This document shows positions 7,265-15,283 of a DNA stretch of 40,235 nucleotides, one piece after another (position 1 is the first letter of the stretch; every line of letters begins with the position of its first letter). The notes beneath the pieces were generated by a model, which was not told where the DNA came from, made no database searches, and saw nothing but the letters and a program-made list of their open reading frames with translations. The translations under genes and the position numbers were made by a program. Source of the stretch: CAZZIZ01 sp964654535 (GTDB taxonomy: Bacteria > Bacteroidota > Bacteroidia > Chitinophagales > UBA2359); assembly GCA_964654535.1 (NCBI GenBank), contig CAZZIZ010000007.1, forward strand, positions 1 to 40,235. The letters run 5' to 3'.

Positions 7265-9375
7265 TCCAAGAACTTCAGACGAAAATAAGTGGTGCCTTAC
7301 AGTCCTACTTTGGCTACGATAAATTTCGACCATTACAACAAGAGGTAATTCAACACATTCTTGAAAAGCAAGATGGTTTGCTCCTAATGCCTACAGGAGG
7401 TGGTAAATCTATTTGCTATCAAATTCCAACTTTGGTTCAAGAAGGTATGACGGTTGTTGTTTCGCCGCTCATATCATTAATGAGCGATCAGGTGGCTGCT
7501 CTAAATAGAAACGGAGTTAAAGCAGCAGCCTTGCACAGCGCTATGTCTAGAGCTAGTGAAGATCAGTTGCGAGATGATTTATCCGAAGGGCGTGTTCAAA
7601 TTCTTTACACCTCACCAGAACGTTTCGTAGGAGAACGTTTTCAAAGATTCCTGCAATCACAAAATGTGCATCTATTTGCAATCGATGAAGCGCATTGTAT
7701 TTCTGCTTGGGGACATCAGTTCAGACCGGAGTATCGTCAATTGTCTTCTATTAAAAAGAACTTTCCAGGAGTTCCCGTTTTGGCCCTAACTGCTACGGCG
7801 GATTTGGCTACGCGCCGAGATATAAAAGTTCAGCTAGGAATCGAAGACGCAGAAACTTTTGTCAGCTCTTTCGATAGAGAAAATATAGCCATTAGCGTCT
7901 TGCCTGGGCAAAAACGATTCGAGCAAATTGTAAACATACTAGACAATCAAAAAGGTCAGTCGGGAATAATCTATTGTTTAAGTCGCAAGGGTACGGAGCA
8001 ACTTTCAGCTAAACTAAATAAAGAAGGTTTCAACACAGCTGCCTATCACGCGGGTCTAGATGGGCGAGATAGAGATAGGGTGCAAACCGATTTCTTGTTT
8101 GATAAGATTAAGATTGTTTGCGCTACAGTTGCCTTTGGAATGGGAATCGACAAAAGTAATGTACGCTATGTCATGCACTACAACTTGCCGAAAAACATAG
8201 AAAGCTACTACCAAGAGATTGGAAGAGCAGGTAGAGATGGCTTGCCTAGTTTTGCCTATCTATTCTTTTCCTATGCGGATGTCAATATACTGCAGAAGTT
8301 TGCCAGAGAGAGCGGCGAGAGTGAGGTGCAAAGCTCAAAGTTGGAAAGAATGATCCAGTTCGGTCAATCGAGAAACTGCCGCCGTCAAATGATCTTGAAT
8401 TACTTCAACGAAACGGCTAAACCTAGTTGCGATAATTGTGACAATTGCGGAAAGCCGCCAGAGTTTTTTGAAGGAAGTATCGAGGCGCAGAAAATTCTAT
8501 CTGCAATTTATAGAATGCAAGAACGAGGTTCGGTTGAAGCGGTTGCTAACGTGTTGCGTGGAGCTAATACGCAACTGATAAGAAAAATGGGCTGGGATCA
8601 GTTAAAGACTTATGGGATTGGTAATAGTGTTCCTAAGCGTGTATGGCTAAACTTAATTGAGCAACTTTTGCATCAAGGGCACATACGTATCGCTTATGAA
8701 AATCATAACACACTGAAGTTGATGGGCAAAGCACGTGACGTTTTATTTCAAGGAGCAAAGGTTCAGTTTTATAAACCAACCTTTAATAAACCTTCTGCTG
8801 CACCGACTAAAAAGTTGACCAAGAAAGAACGTTTACAAAGAGGTCTTGCGGACGAGCTGAAAGAATGGAGAAGTTCGCAATCACAAAAAGAAGGCGTGCC
8901 TGCCTATGTAATATTCAGTGATGCTACTATGAAAGAACTCGCGGAAATTAAGCCAGTAACCATAAGTGGTCTTGCGAAAATTTCGGGTATCGGTGATAAG
9001 AAGATTGAAAAGTATGGTGAGGCGATTATTGGTCAAATAATTGACTTTCGCATCGAGCACAAAGACCGTAACCATACGCATCTAATTACCTGGAAGTTGT
9101 TATCGGAGCCGCTCTCTCCTGAGACTATTGCCGATCAAAGGAAACTGAGTCAGACCACCATTTATGGACATATTGCCACTTTATACGGTATGGGCTTTGA
9201 TATCAACTTGAAGCATTTTATTACTCAGGAGGAGATTGAGATGGTTCAAGCCGCTAAAGAGTCTCGAAAGATTGCCGAAGATGAGAACGTATCAAAGATT
9301 ATCTTCGAATATCATAGGGGAGACCTTCCTTACCATATCATTCGATTAGGGCTGGCTTTTCTGAATAAGCCCTGA
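7261..9375 (+). CDS. recQ: ATP-dependent DNA helicase RecQ
   Basis: 3'-to-5' DNA helicase of recombination and repair, 704 residues, as expected for Bacteroidota RecQ. Visible motifs are FGYDKFRPLQQEVI (motif 0), Walker A MPTGGGKS (residues 43-50), DEAH (142-145) followed by CISAWGHQFRPEY (the aromatic-rich loop), LALTATAD, the motif V/VI stretch FGMGIDKSNVRYV and YYQEIGRAGRDG, and the RQC zinc-binding cysteines (one near CRRQMILNYF, then CDNCDNC). The winged-helix part is followed by an HRDC-like domain (about residues 530-600) and a C-terminal helix-turn-helix extension. The ATG overlaps the last codon and stop of the upstream metallopeptidase by 4 nt, which suggests translational coupling despite unrelated roles. 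Confidence 0.96.
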   Translation: MIQELQTKISGALQSYFGYDKFRPLQQEVIQHILEKQDGLLLMPTGGGKSICYQIPTLVQEGMTVVVSPLISLMSDQVAALNRNGVKAAALHSAMSRASEDQLRDDLSEGRVQILYTSPERFVGERFQRFLQSQNVHLFAIDEAHCISAWGHQFRPEYRQLSSIKKNFPGVPVLALTATADLATRRDIKVQLGIEDAETFVSSFDRENIAISVLPGQKRFEQIVNILDNQKGQSGIIYCLSRKGTEQLSAKLNKEGFNTAAYHAGLDGRDRDRVQTDFLFDKIKIVCATVAFGMGIDKSNVRYVMHYNLPKNIESYYQEIGRAGRDGLPSFAYLFFSYADVNILQKFARESGESEVQSSKLERMIQFGQSRNCRRQMILNYFNETAKPSCDNCDNCGKPPEFFEGSIEAQKILSAIYRMQERGSVEAVANVLRGANTQLIRKMGWDQLKTYGIGNSVPKRVWLNLIEQLLHQGHIRIAYENHNTLKLMGKARDVLFQGAKVQFYKPTFNKPSAAPTKKLTKKERLQRGLADELKEWRSSQSQKEGVPAYVIFSDATMKELAEIKPVTISGLAKISGIGDKKIEKYGEAIIGQIIDFRIEHKDRNHTHLITWKLLSEPLSPETIADQRKLSQTTIYGHIATLYGMGFDINLKHFITQEEIEMVQAAKESRKIAEDENVSKIIFEYHRGDLPYHIIRLGLAFLNKP

Positions 9376-9539
9376 AAAACGGTCATCTAAGAGTCTTATT
9401 ATGCAATACTGAAGATGTATTTAAGTTCTAGGCTAAACTTAAATGTTCGATTCCTATCTATATAGTTGTCTTCTCGGCTTATCTTTAGAGAACCGTTAGT
9501 TCTAAGATAAAGTGCAAAGAAGGCTTTTTTCCTTACTTG

Positions 9540-9547
9540 TATTTTTG
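9540..9547 (+). promoter_or_regulatory. Candidate -7 box TATTTTTG
   Basis: A perfect match to TAnnTTTG, 25 nt before the TTG start at 9573. The -33 region has no clear TTTG, so the call rests on the -7 box alone. Confidence 0.35.
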
Positions 9548-9572
9548 TTAGGTTTAATCGACTCGACACGTT

Positions 9573-10577
9573 TTGAAAAAATTATTTGTACTCATGCTCC
9601 TTATGTCAGGCGCGAGCAATCTGTTTTCGCAGAATTGCCCGGACGCACCTGATTTACAAGCGCTGGAGATGCTGTGCGACTATGAGGATCCTGTAGACCT
9701 TGGAGCAGCTGCAGGTGCTTTGGAAGGAACTTGGTCTGTAACGCCCCCAAACGGTAACGTGTTTGTTTATCTAGACTGGTTGTATTATCAAGGTGCGAAC
9801 CCTGGTGACTATATACTCAGATTGGACGTTGACAACGCAGCTGCATCGTGTGCGAGCTTTTACGAATTCGATATTCAATTAATAACGACCGCTTTGGTCT
9901 GGCCAATACCTGAGCTTATTTGTCCAGGAGACTCTTATTATGTAGGCGACACACCTTTAATGGAAGAAGGCTTTCACGAGGTTTACTTACCTAGGGATGA
10001 TTGTGATAGCTTGGTTCAAGTAATCTTAGTGCACGATGATTCAGTTTGTTTAGAAGATTCAGATGACGAATCTGATGAGGTAACAGATAATCCCGACGGT
10101 ACACAACAAAGTAATACAGGAACGAATTCTGGAAGTGCGTCTGACGATGCGTTAAGCCAAGATGATATTCCAGACATTATTACGGATAATACTGTGACAA
10201 CCGATGATGATACTCTAATCGATGTTTTACCAGATGATAATGCCCCTGTCGATGTTCCTGCGAATACCGGTGGCCTTGCGCTTAGTGACATTGACGACAA
10301 CGAGTTAATTTATGCTACCGCTTTCTCTCCAGACTCCAACGGTGTTAACGATTTGTTTGGACTAATAAATCATGATCTTGATCTAGAATCGTATAGTTTT
10401 CGGATCTACGATAGATGGGGCTCGGAAGTGTTTCAAACTGAGAATCCGTACGAAAGATGGGATGGAAGCATTAAAGGTACAACCGCTCCCAACGGCGTAT
10501 ACGCTTTTATTGCCCGAGGTAAAATGACAAGCGGTGAAGAATTGTGGCAAAAAGGCCCGATTACACTAATCCGCTAA
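9573..10577 (+). CDS. Exported protein with T9SS type B (gliding-motility-associated) C-terminal domain
   Basis: 334 residues starting at TTG, chosen because it yields the signal peptide MKKLFVLMLLMSGASNLFS with cleavage near SQ. The first part (about residues 20-155) is a Cys-containing beta-rich region with sequence such as ALEGTWSVTPPNG, typical of Bacteroidota adhesin-like proteins. A very acidic Asp/Thr/Asn-rich linker (about 155-240) follows. The last 85 or so residues form the type B sorting domain: TAFSPDSNGVNDLFG, FRIYDRWGSEVFQT, WDGSIKGTTAPNGVYAF and a final LIR. This domain directs export across the outer membrane by the T9SS and attachment to the surface or release. Its specific role is unknown. 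No operon partner is evident; a shared terminator with the facing tRNA lies downstream. Confidence 0.87.
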   Translation: MKKLFVLMLLMSGASNLFSQNCPDAPDLQALEMLCDYEDPVDLGAAAGALEGTWSVTPPNGNVFVYLDWLYYQGANPGDYILRLDVDNAAASCASFYEFDIQLITTALVWPIPELICPGDSYYVGDTPLMEEGFHEVYLPRDDCDSLVQVILVHDDSVCLEDSDDESDEVTDNPDGTQQSNTGTNSGSASDDALSQDDIPDIITDNTVTTDDDTLIDVLPDDNAPVDVPANTGGLALSDIDDNELIYATAFSPDSNGVNDLFGLINHDLDLESYSFRIYDRWGSEVFQTENPYERWDGSIKGTTAPNGVYAFIARGKMTSGEELWQKGPITLIR

Positions 10578-10676
10578 TTCACGAAATTACTCCTGAGTTT
10601 TATTACTCTGTAAAAGTGCTTGCAGCATTTTGGGATATACCATAGTTTATTAGCACTATCTAACTTACAATAATAT

Positions 10677-10712
10677 AAAAGCCCCTTGAATCGAAGATTT
10701 AAGGGGCTTTTT
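10677..10712. terminator. Bidirectional intrinsic terminator
   Basis: AAAAGCCCCTT and AAGGGGCTTTTT form an 11-bp stem around a 13-nt loop, with A-run on the left and T-run on the right, so it can work in both directions. It lies between the type B cargo gene (plus strand) and the tRNA-Asp (minus strand), ending 2 nt from the tRNA's 3' end. Confidence 0.85.
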
Positions 10713-10713
10713 G

Positions 10714-10787
10714 CGGTCTGGACGAGACTCGAACTCGCGACCTCCTGCGTGACAGGCAGGCATTCTAACCAACTGAACTACCAGACC
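10714..10787 (-). tRNA. tRNA-Asp (anticodon GTC)
   Basis: Read on the minus strand, the acceptor arms GGTCTGG (10787-10781) and CCAGACC (10721-10715) pair perfectly. The D-arm is TAGTTCAGTTGGTTAGAA. The anticodon arm is CCTGC-CTGTCAC-GCAGG with anticodon GTC, and the T-arm is TCGCG-AGTTCGAGTC-type with GTTCGA. The discriminator is G, as usual for tRNA-Asp, and CCA is not encoded. Confidence 0.95.
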
Positions 10788-10804
10788 GTGCTTCTAGAGC
10801 ATCG

Positions 10805-10837
10805 CAAATATATACTCTTTCGGCGTTTTGTGCGCAA
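10805..10837 (-). promoter_or_regulatory. Promoter for tRNA-Asp
   Basis: On the minus strand, TATATTTG (10812-10805) is a perfect TAnnTTTG box about 17 nt upstream of the mature tRNA. A TTG at 10837-10835 sits 22 nt further upstream, within the loose spacing known for Bacteroidota promoters. Confidence 0.55.
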
Positions 10838-11022
10838 TTTTCTTTAAGCTCCTTTCAAAGAGTTTTCGAAAAAGTGTGGGAAGAGTTTTTTGGGGCTTTG
10901 CACGGTATTTGCTTTCTATAGACTTAGAGCGCGAATCCTAGAGAATCTCACGAGAATCATAGTAAAACCCTATGAGAATGATAGGTTCAGGAGCGCTATA
11001 TGAATTAGGCAAAAACATTTAG

Positions 11023-12405
11023 ATGCGAATCCTTTCCACCTTTACTATCCTTTTTTTAACGAGCTTCATTATTTCGGCACAGAATGTCAAGGAAATCAAA
11101 CCAGGACAAACTGAGTTTTCAGACCAAAAGGTAGAAATACATTTCGAGGGCTCCAGCCACAATCCCAGTGCCTGTGTACCACTCGCTCTGCGTACCAAAA
11201 TGATTGATGAGCTAAAGACAGAGATATCAAGCCTTCGTAAAGCGGGTAAGCTCAGCATAGATAATAATCCTTCTTTTAAAAATGCTGGTTCCTTTCAATG
11301 GCCGCTAAGAGCAAATGAGAACTATGATAAATGTGGCTATTATTCTGTCTTTCAATATTTTGATCACAACCCAGCCTTTGGGGCCGTCCAAGATTGGAAT
11401 TGCGGAACCATAACCTATGATGTACCTGGATACAATCACAGCGGTATAGATATTGGAATCACGCCTTTCCCTTGGAATATGATGAGTAATGACAACGTAG
11501 AGGTTATTGCGATTGCCGATGGTCAAATCTTACAAAAAGCGGATGGCTTCTTTGATATGGAATGCAACGCATCGAGTCTTGACTGGAATTACTTAATAGT
11601 GCAACATGCCGATGGCACCTTTGCGATGTACGGGCATATGAAGACCGGTTCATTGACAAGCCTTGAAGTTGGTGATCAAATCTCGACGGGAGATTATATT
11701 GGTATTGTAGGAAGTAGTGGAGCTTCAACGGGTCCGCACTTGCACTTGGAAATATTAGACTCAACCTTTGATTCTATAGACCCTTACGCCGGACCTTGTA
11801 ACAACCAAATTTCTAGTTCTCTTTGGGCTGACCAACACGATTACTTTGATAGAGGAATCAATACTGTTAAAACTCATATGGCTCCACCGAACAATAACAC
11901 TTGTCCGTCTTTGGAAACGATAAATGAACAAGTCGTATTTGAACCTGGAAGCCAAGTTTATTTAGGTAGCTACATTAGACACGCCATACCGACTGATACC
12001 TATACGGTTACTATGAAAAGACCAGATGGATCTACTTTCTGGACTACCAACCATACACCGAATAACTTCTTTGCTTCGTACATGTTTTACTTCAGTTTGT
12101 TTGTTCCACCGAGTGCGCCGACAGGCCAATGGACTTTAGATTTACAATCTAATTATGGGGACGCTTGTTCAAGTGCTTTCATTATAGGTAATTGCGATTC
12201 GGACCTTACACTGAATCTACCCGTAGTACCTAGTGGGGTACAAGTGAAAGAAGAAGCCGCTAATTCAATAATTAGTACGGCGGTAATAAATGAGCAGTCG
12301 GACGTTATTTATGACGCAGGAAACTGCGTAGAACTTCAACCAGGTTTTGAGGTTAAACAGAGCGCTCTCTTCGAAGCATTCTTAGATGGCTGCGGCGGAC
12401 AGTAA
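11023..12405 (+). CDS. Secreted M23-family metallopeptidase (peptidoglycan endopeptidase-like)
   Basis: 460 residues with signal peptide MRILSTFTILFLTSFIISA. The LytM/M23 domain spans about residues 130-250: H139 and D143 in NHSGIDIG, H205 in YGHMKTG, and H239/H241 in GPHLHLE, the complete zinc and catalytic set, preceded by the glycine/aspartate pattern AIADGQIL. Family members cleave peptide cross-links in peptidoglycan or glycine-rich peptides. A beta-sandwich-like region follows (about 300-390). The C-terminus ends with a short repeat-like module (VIYDAGNCVELQPGFEVKQS, ending FLDGC) typical of extracellular Bacteroidota proteins rather than a T9SS domain. The coding sequence is intact and stands alone. 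Confidence 0.88.
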   Translation: MRILSTFTILFLTSFIISAQNVKEIKPGQTEFSDQKVEIHFEGSSHNPSACVPLALRTKMIDELKTEISSLRKAGKLSIDNNPSFKNAGSFQWPLRANENYDKCGYYSVFQYFDHNPAFGAVQDWNCGTITYDVPGYNHSGIDIGITPFPWNMMSNDNVEVIAIADGQILQKADGFFDMECNASSLDWNYLIVQHADGTFAMYGHMKTGSLTSLEVGDQISTGDYIGIVGSSGASTGPHLHLEILDSTFDSIDPYAGPCNNQISSSLWADQHDYFDRGINTVKTHMAPPNNNTCPSLETINEQVVFEPGSQVYLGSYIRHAIPTDTYTVTMKRPDGSTFWTTNHTPNNFFASYMFYFSLFVPPSAPTGQWTLDLQSNYGDACSSAFIIGNCDSDLTLNLPVVPSGVQVKEEAANSIISTAVINEQSDVIYDAGNCVELQPGFEVKQSALFEAFLDGCGGQ

Positions 12406-12562
12406 GGCCATCAAATTCCTTTTGTTTTACAATCTGAAGCGTATTTCGGATTCAATGTACCGATTTAAGTTCTGGCGCTTTGTGCTCATGTAACACTAAC
12501 CATAAATTCAGCTTAAAGTGAGATTAATTTCGTTTACTTTACTGCCACCTAAGAATTACTAT

Positions 12563-13531
12563 ATGCGCTGCCTTCTATTTACTATAGTCTCGCTATGCTG
12601 CGTGACGGTCGGTTCTTCTCTGTATGCACAAGACGTAGTTTACACGCGTGCAGGTCAATTGTTTGAAGCTGAGATTCTCAAAGTATCGGTCAATAAAATT
12701 TATTTCAAAAAGTTTGATGCTGGTCGGTCGCCAGCATATGAATTAGCTACTAAGGATTTACTTAGAATTGAATACGAAAATGGAACCGTTGACACCTTCG
12801 ACGAATACGGTGCGATTACCATAAACGATACGACTTCAGTATTTACACCTATAGAAGAGATTCGGGAAACTGAACGAGAAGTAGAAACGGATAAATATTC
12901 TTATTCAACCCAATACGGACGAGTTATTATTTCCTCAAAAATTCTTTTTAATAATCGGGAGGCAAAGCCAACTGGCTGGGCGCCGGTTCTGCCACTCTTT
13001 GATGGTTCTTTTTTGAATTATGGTGGTTCGTTTGAACTTGTAAGTAAAAATGGACTTTGTTCAGTAGAAATCCCATTTACAATTGGGTATAAAAATCAGC
13101 GATCTAAAGATTTATCTGAGCATGACTTTGTTGTAAATCCTGATTCTTTTGAGGCTCAAGTATCTGTTCAGGAAGGCGAATACCAGATAGCAAATTACCA
13201 GCAAGCTGGATTGCGCTTTAAGTTGTTTCCCGTAGGACAAGAGCAAGTTTCTTATTACATAGGTCCATACATAACGGGAAGTCGAGGCGAATTTCATCAG
13301 TATTCTTTGATCGATACCCAGGACATTTTCAATCCTATTTTCGAGTTAAGAAAAACGGATTACTACAGTATGGCTGTGGGAATGCATAATGGAATGTCTA
13401 TTACACCTGGAAAGCATATTACTTTCACTTTGGGTGCTGGCCTCGGTATGCAATTACTTAACTCGTCTGGAAAGAATTTCCAGCGTTCTCCTTCTTACTT
13501 CATTGATTTGGGGCTAGGCATACGCCTTTAG
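12563..13531 (+). CDS. Exported protein, probable outer membrane beta-barrel, function unknown
   Basis: The open frame begins with GTG at 12518, but ATG at 12563 starts directly on the signal peptide MRCLLFTIVSLCCVTVGSSL (cleavage near YAQ), so I use it. The mature part starts with a small domain (about residues 24-80, from DVVYTRAGQLFEAEILKVSV) of the kind seen in Bacteroidota proteins that read as short beta-barrels or SH3-like folds. The rest has alternating strand patterns, repeated Tyr/Phe and an ending IDLGLGIRL typical of an outer-membrane barrel end. No specific family is recognised. It is convergent with gltA, with the hairpin element between them. Confidence 0.7.
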   Translation: MRCLLFTIVSLCCVTVGSSLYAQDVVYTRAGQLFEAEILKVSVNKIYFKKFDAGRSPAYELATKDLLRIEYENGTVDTFDEYGAITINDTTSVFTPIEEIRETEREVETDKYSYSTQYGRVIISSKILFNNREAKPTGWAPVLPLFDGSFLNYGGSFELVSKNGLCSVEIPFTIGYKNQRSKDLSEHDFVVNPDSFEAQVSVQEGEYQIANYQQAGLRFKLFPVGQEQVSYYIGPYITGSRGEFHQYSLIDTQDIFNPIFELRKTDYYSMAVGMHNGMSITPGKHITFTLGAGLGMQLLNSSGKNFQRSPSYFIDLGLGIRL

Positions 13532-13572
13532 TCTACAACACATAAATTTTTGATTTCTTTTTTCGCTCACTT

Positions 13573-13774
13573 CGCGTGAGGGATAGAGGCATTGTTGAAG
13601 CTCCTGTTGCTGACTAACGCCGAGCCCTCAGCACTTTGTGCTGGAGGGGCGATGCGTGCAGGCAGCAGAACAGAGCGACTGCCGAAAGCCCGACCCCGAA
13701 CTTGCATAAACACAAAAATCGCTTTCTAATGAAAGCGATTTTTGTGTTTATGCAGAAGTGAGCGGGGCACGCCC
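13573..13774 (-). repeat. Dispersed two-hairpin intergenic element, copy 2
   Basis: In minus-strand order: GGGCGTGCCC (13774-13765), hairpin 1, the block GGTCGGGCTTTCGGC with its continuation to CGCTCTGTTCTG, hairpin 2, then CAGGAGCTTCAAC and CTCTATCCCTCACGCG ending at 13573. Hairpin 1 has a perfect 24-bp stem (13703-13726 with 13731-13754, loop TAAT), extended by CCCCG/CGGGG outside. Hairpin 2 is imperfect with a CCCTCAGCAC/GTGCTGGAGGG top. The element starts 18 nt after the gltA stop codon, in gltA's orientation. Confidence 0.85.
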
Positions 13775-13792
13775 ACGCCTCAATGTAGATTA

Positions 13793-15115
13793 TTATTTTT
13801 TGCGCCTAGAAGACTTAAGCTTAGCTGCTTTACGTTTGCTTATCGGCGTAAACTTTCTCGCTTTCGGGCCAGTGTAAATCTGACGTGGACGACCGATTGG
13901 TTGCTCTGCAATCATCATTTCACGCCACTGCGCAATCCAACCTGGAAGACGACCGAGTGCAAATAGCACGGTGAACATTTCCGTTGGGAAACCCATAGCA
14001 CGATAAATTATTCCTGAGTAGAAATCTACGTTCGGATACAATTTTCGTTTTACGAAGTAATCATCTTTAAGCGCAATGCGTTCTAGATTGACGGCGATGT
14101 CCAATATTGGATCGTTGATGCCTAGTTTTTTCAAAACTTTGTCACAGGCTTTTTTGATAATACGCGCACGAGGGTCGAAGTTTTTGTAAACGCGGTGCCC
14201 GAAGCCCATAAGACGGAAAGGATCATTTTTGTCTTTTGCTTTGTTTATCCATTTTTTGTAATCGCCTCCGTCTTTGCGAATGTTATCGAGCATTTCGATT
14301 ACTGCTTGGTTTGCTCCGCCGTGTCGTGGTCCCCAAAGCGCGGAAATACCAGCTGAAATAGACGCATATAGTGATGAGTGGGCTGAACCTACTACACGCA
14401 CTGTTGCCGTAGAGCAGTTTTGCTCGTGGTCGGCGTGAAGAATCAATAACTGATTCATAGCGGCCACTAGGTCCTTGTCAATTTTGTAATCCTCCGTAGG
14501 ATGTCCGAACATCATTCGTAGGAAATTGGCAGAGTAGTCTAACTTGTTTTGAGGGTACATGATGGGATGCCCTTTCGACTTTTTATAAATCTGACCTACG
14601 ATAGTCGGCATCTTGGCTAACAAGCGTACAATGGTGTTATTGATCTCTGCATCGCTTCTATAAGGATCGAGAGATTCTGGATAGAAAGAGGCCAATGAAC
14701 AAATCATAGAGCAAAGCTGCCCCATAGGATGTGAATTGGTAGGATAGGCATCGAGAAAGCGTTTCATGCTTTCGTGAATCAAAGTATGCTCAGCAATATC
14801 TTGCTCCCAGTTTTTGAATTGTTTCTTGCCTGGTAAGTCACCGTAAATAAGTAAGTAAGCAACTTCTAAAAAGTTTGCCTTGCTAGCAAGTTCTTCTATT
14901 GAATACCCGCGATAGCGCAACACTCCTTTTTCACCGTTTAGAAAAGTAATTCCACTGGTAGTTGATCCTGTATTTTTGAATCCAACATCCAGAGTTACCA
15001 ATCCCATTTCACGTCGCAACGCGGAGATATCTATTCCTTCTTCTTTCTCACTTCCTTTTATAATTGGAAGTTTAATGGTTTTGTTTTTGTACTTAACTGT
15101 AACCTGATCTGCCAT
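13793..15115 (-). CDS. gltA: Citrate synthase
   Basis: First enzyme of the TCA cycle, condensing acetyl-CoA with oxaloacetate. The start at 15115 gives MADQVTVKYKNKTIKLPIIK and 440 residues; the frame remains open to 15160 but the extra 15 residues do not look conserved. The catalytic triad is in place: H265 (WGPRHGGAN), H307 (GFGHRVY) and D364 (YPNVDFYSG), almost the same numbering as the E. coli hexameric enzyme. LILHADHEQNCSTATVR and RPRQIYTGPKARKF are also typical. The protein ends in an unusual Lys/Arg-rich tail (KRKAAKLKSSRRKK) beyond the normal C-terminus. It is transcribed away from the 508-residue gene upstream on the same strand, with 168 nt between them. Confidence 0.96.
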   Translation of the reverse strand: MADQVTVKYKNKTIKLPIIKGSEKEEGIDISALRREMGLVTLDVGFKNTGSTTSGITFLNGEKGVLRYRGYSIEELASKANFLEVAYLLIYGDLPGKKQFKNWEQDIAEHTLIHESMKRFLDAYPTNSHPMGQLCSMICSLASFYPESLDPYRSDAEINNTIVRLLAKMPTIVGQIYKKSKGHPIMYPQNKLDYSANFLRMMFGHPTEDYKIDKDLVAAMNQLLILHADHEQNCSTATVRVVGSAHSSLYASISAGISALWGPRHGGANQAVIEMLDNIRKDGGDYKKWINKAKDKNDPFRLMGFGHRVYKNFDPRARIIKKACDKVLKKLGINDPILDIAVNLERIALKDDYFVKRKLYPNVDFYSGIIYRAMGFPTEMFTVLFALGRLPGWIAQWREMMIAEQPIGRPRQIYTGPKARKFTPISKRKAAKLKSSRRKK

Positions 15116-15283
15116 GCTTAAAATTAATTGACTTAAAGTTGAAAGATAATGAATGTGCACGGACTTGGAGCAGTAGCCGCAAAAAAGCTTTGCTAAAAAT
15201 GCGCAATTATTGCTGAGGTTTATTGAATCAAATTTTCAGAAGACGTATTGAGCTTGGGCCATATTATCTGTTCTTGTTATGGC

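Noticed and set aside
15116..15283. Promoter for gltA with TATCTTTC at 15148-15141
   Set aside because: One base off the -7 consensus and no TTTG at suitable distance, so it is too weak to list.
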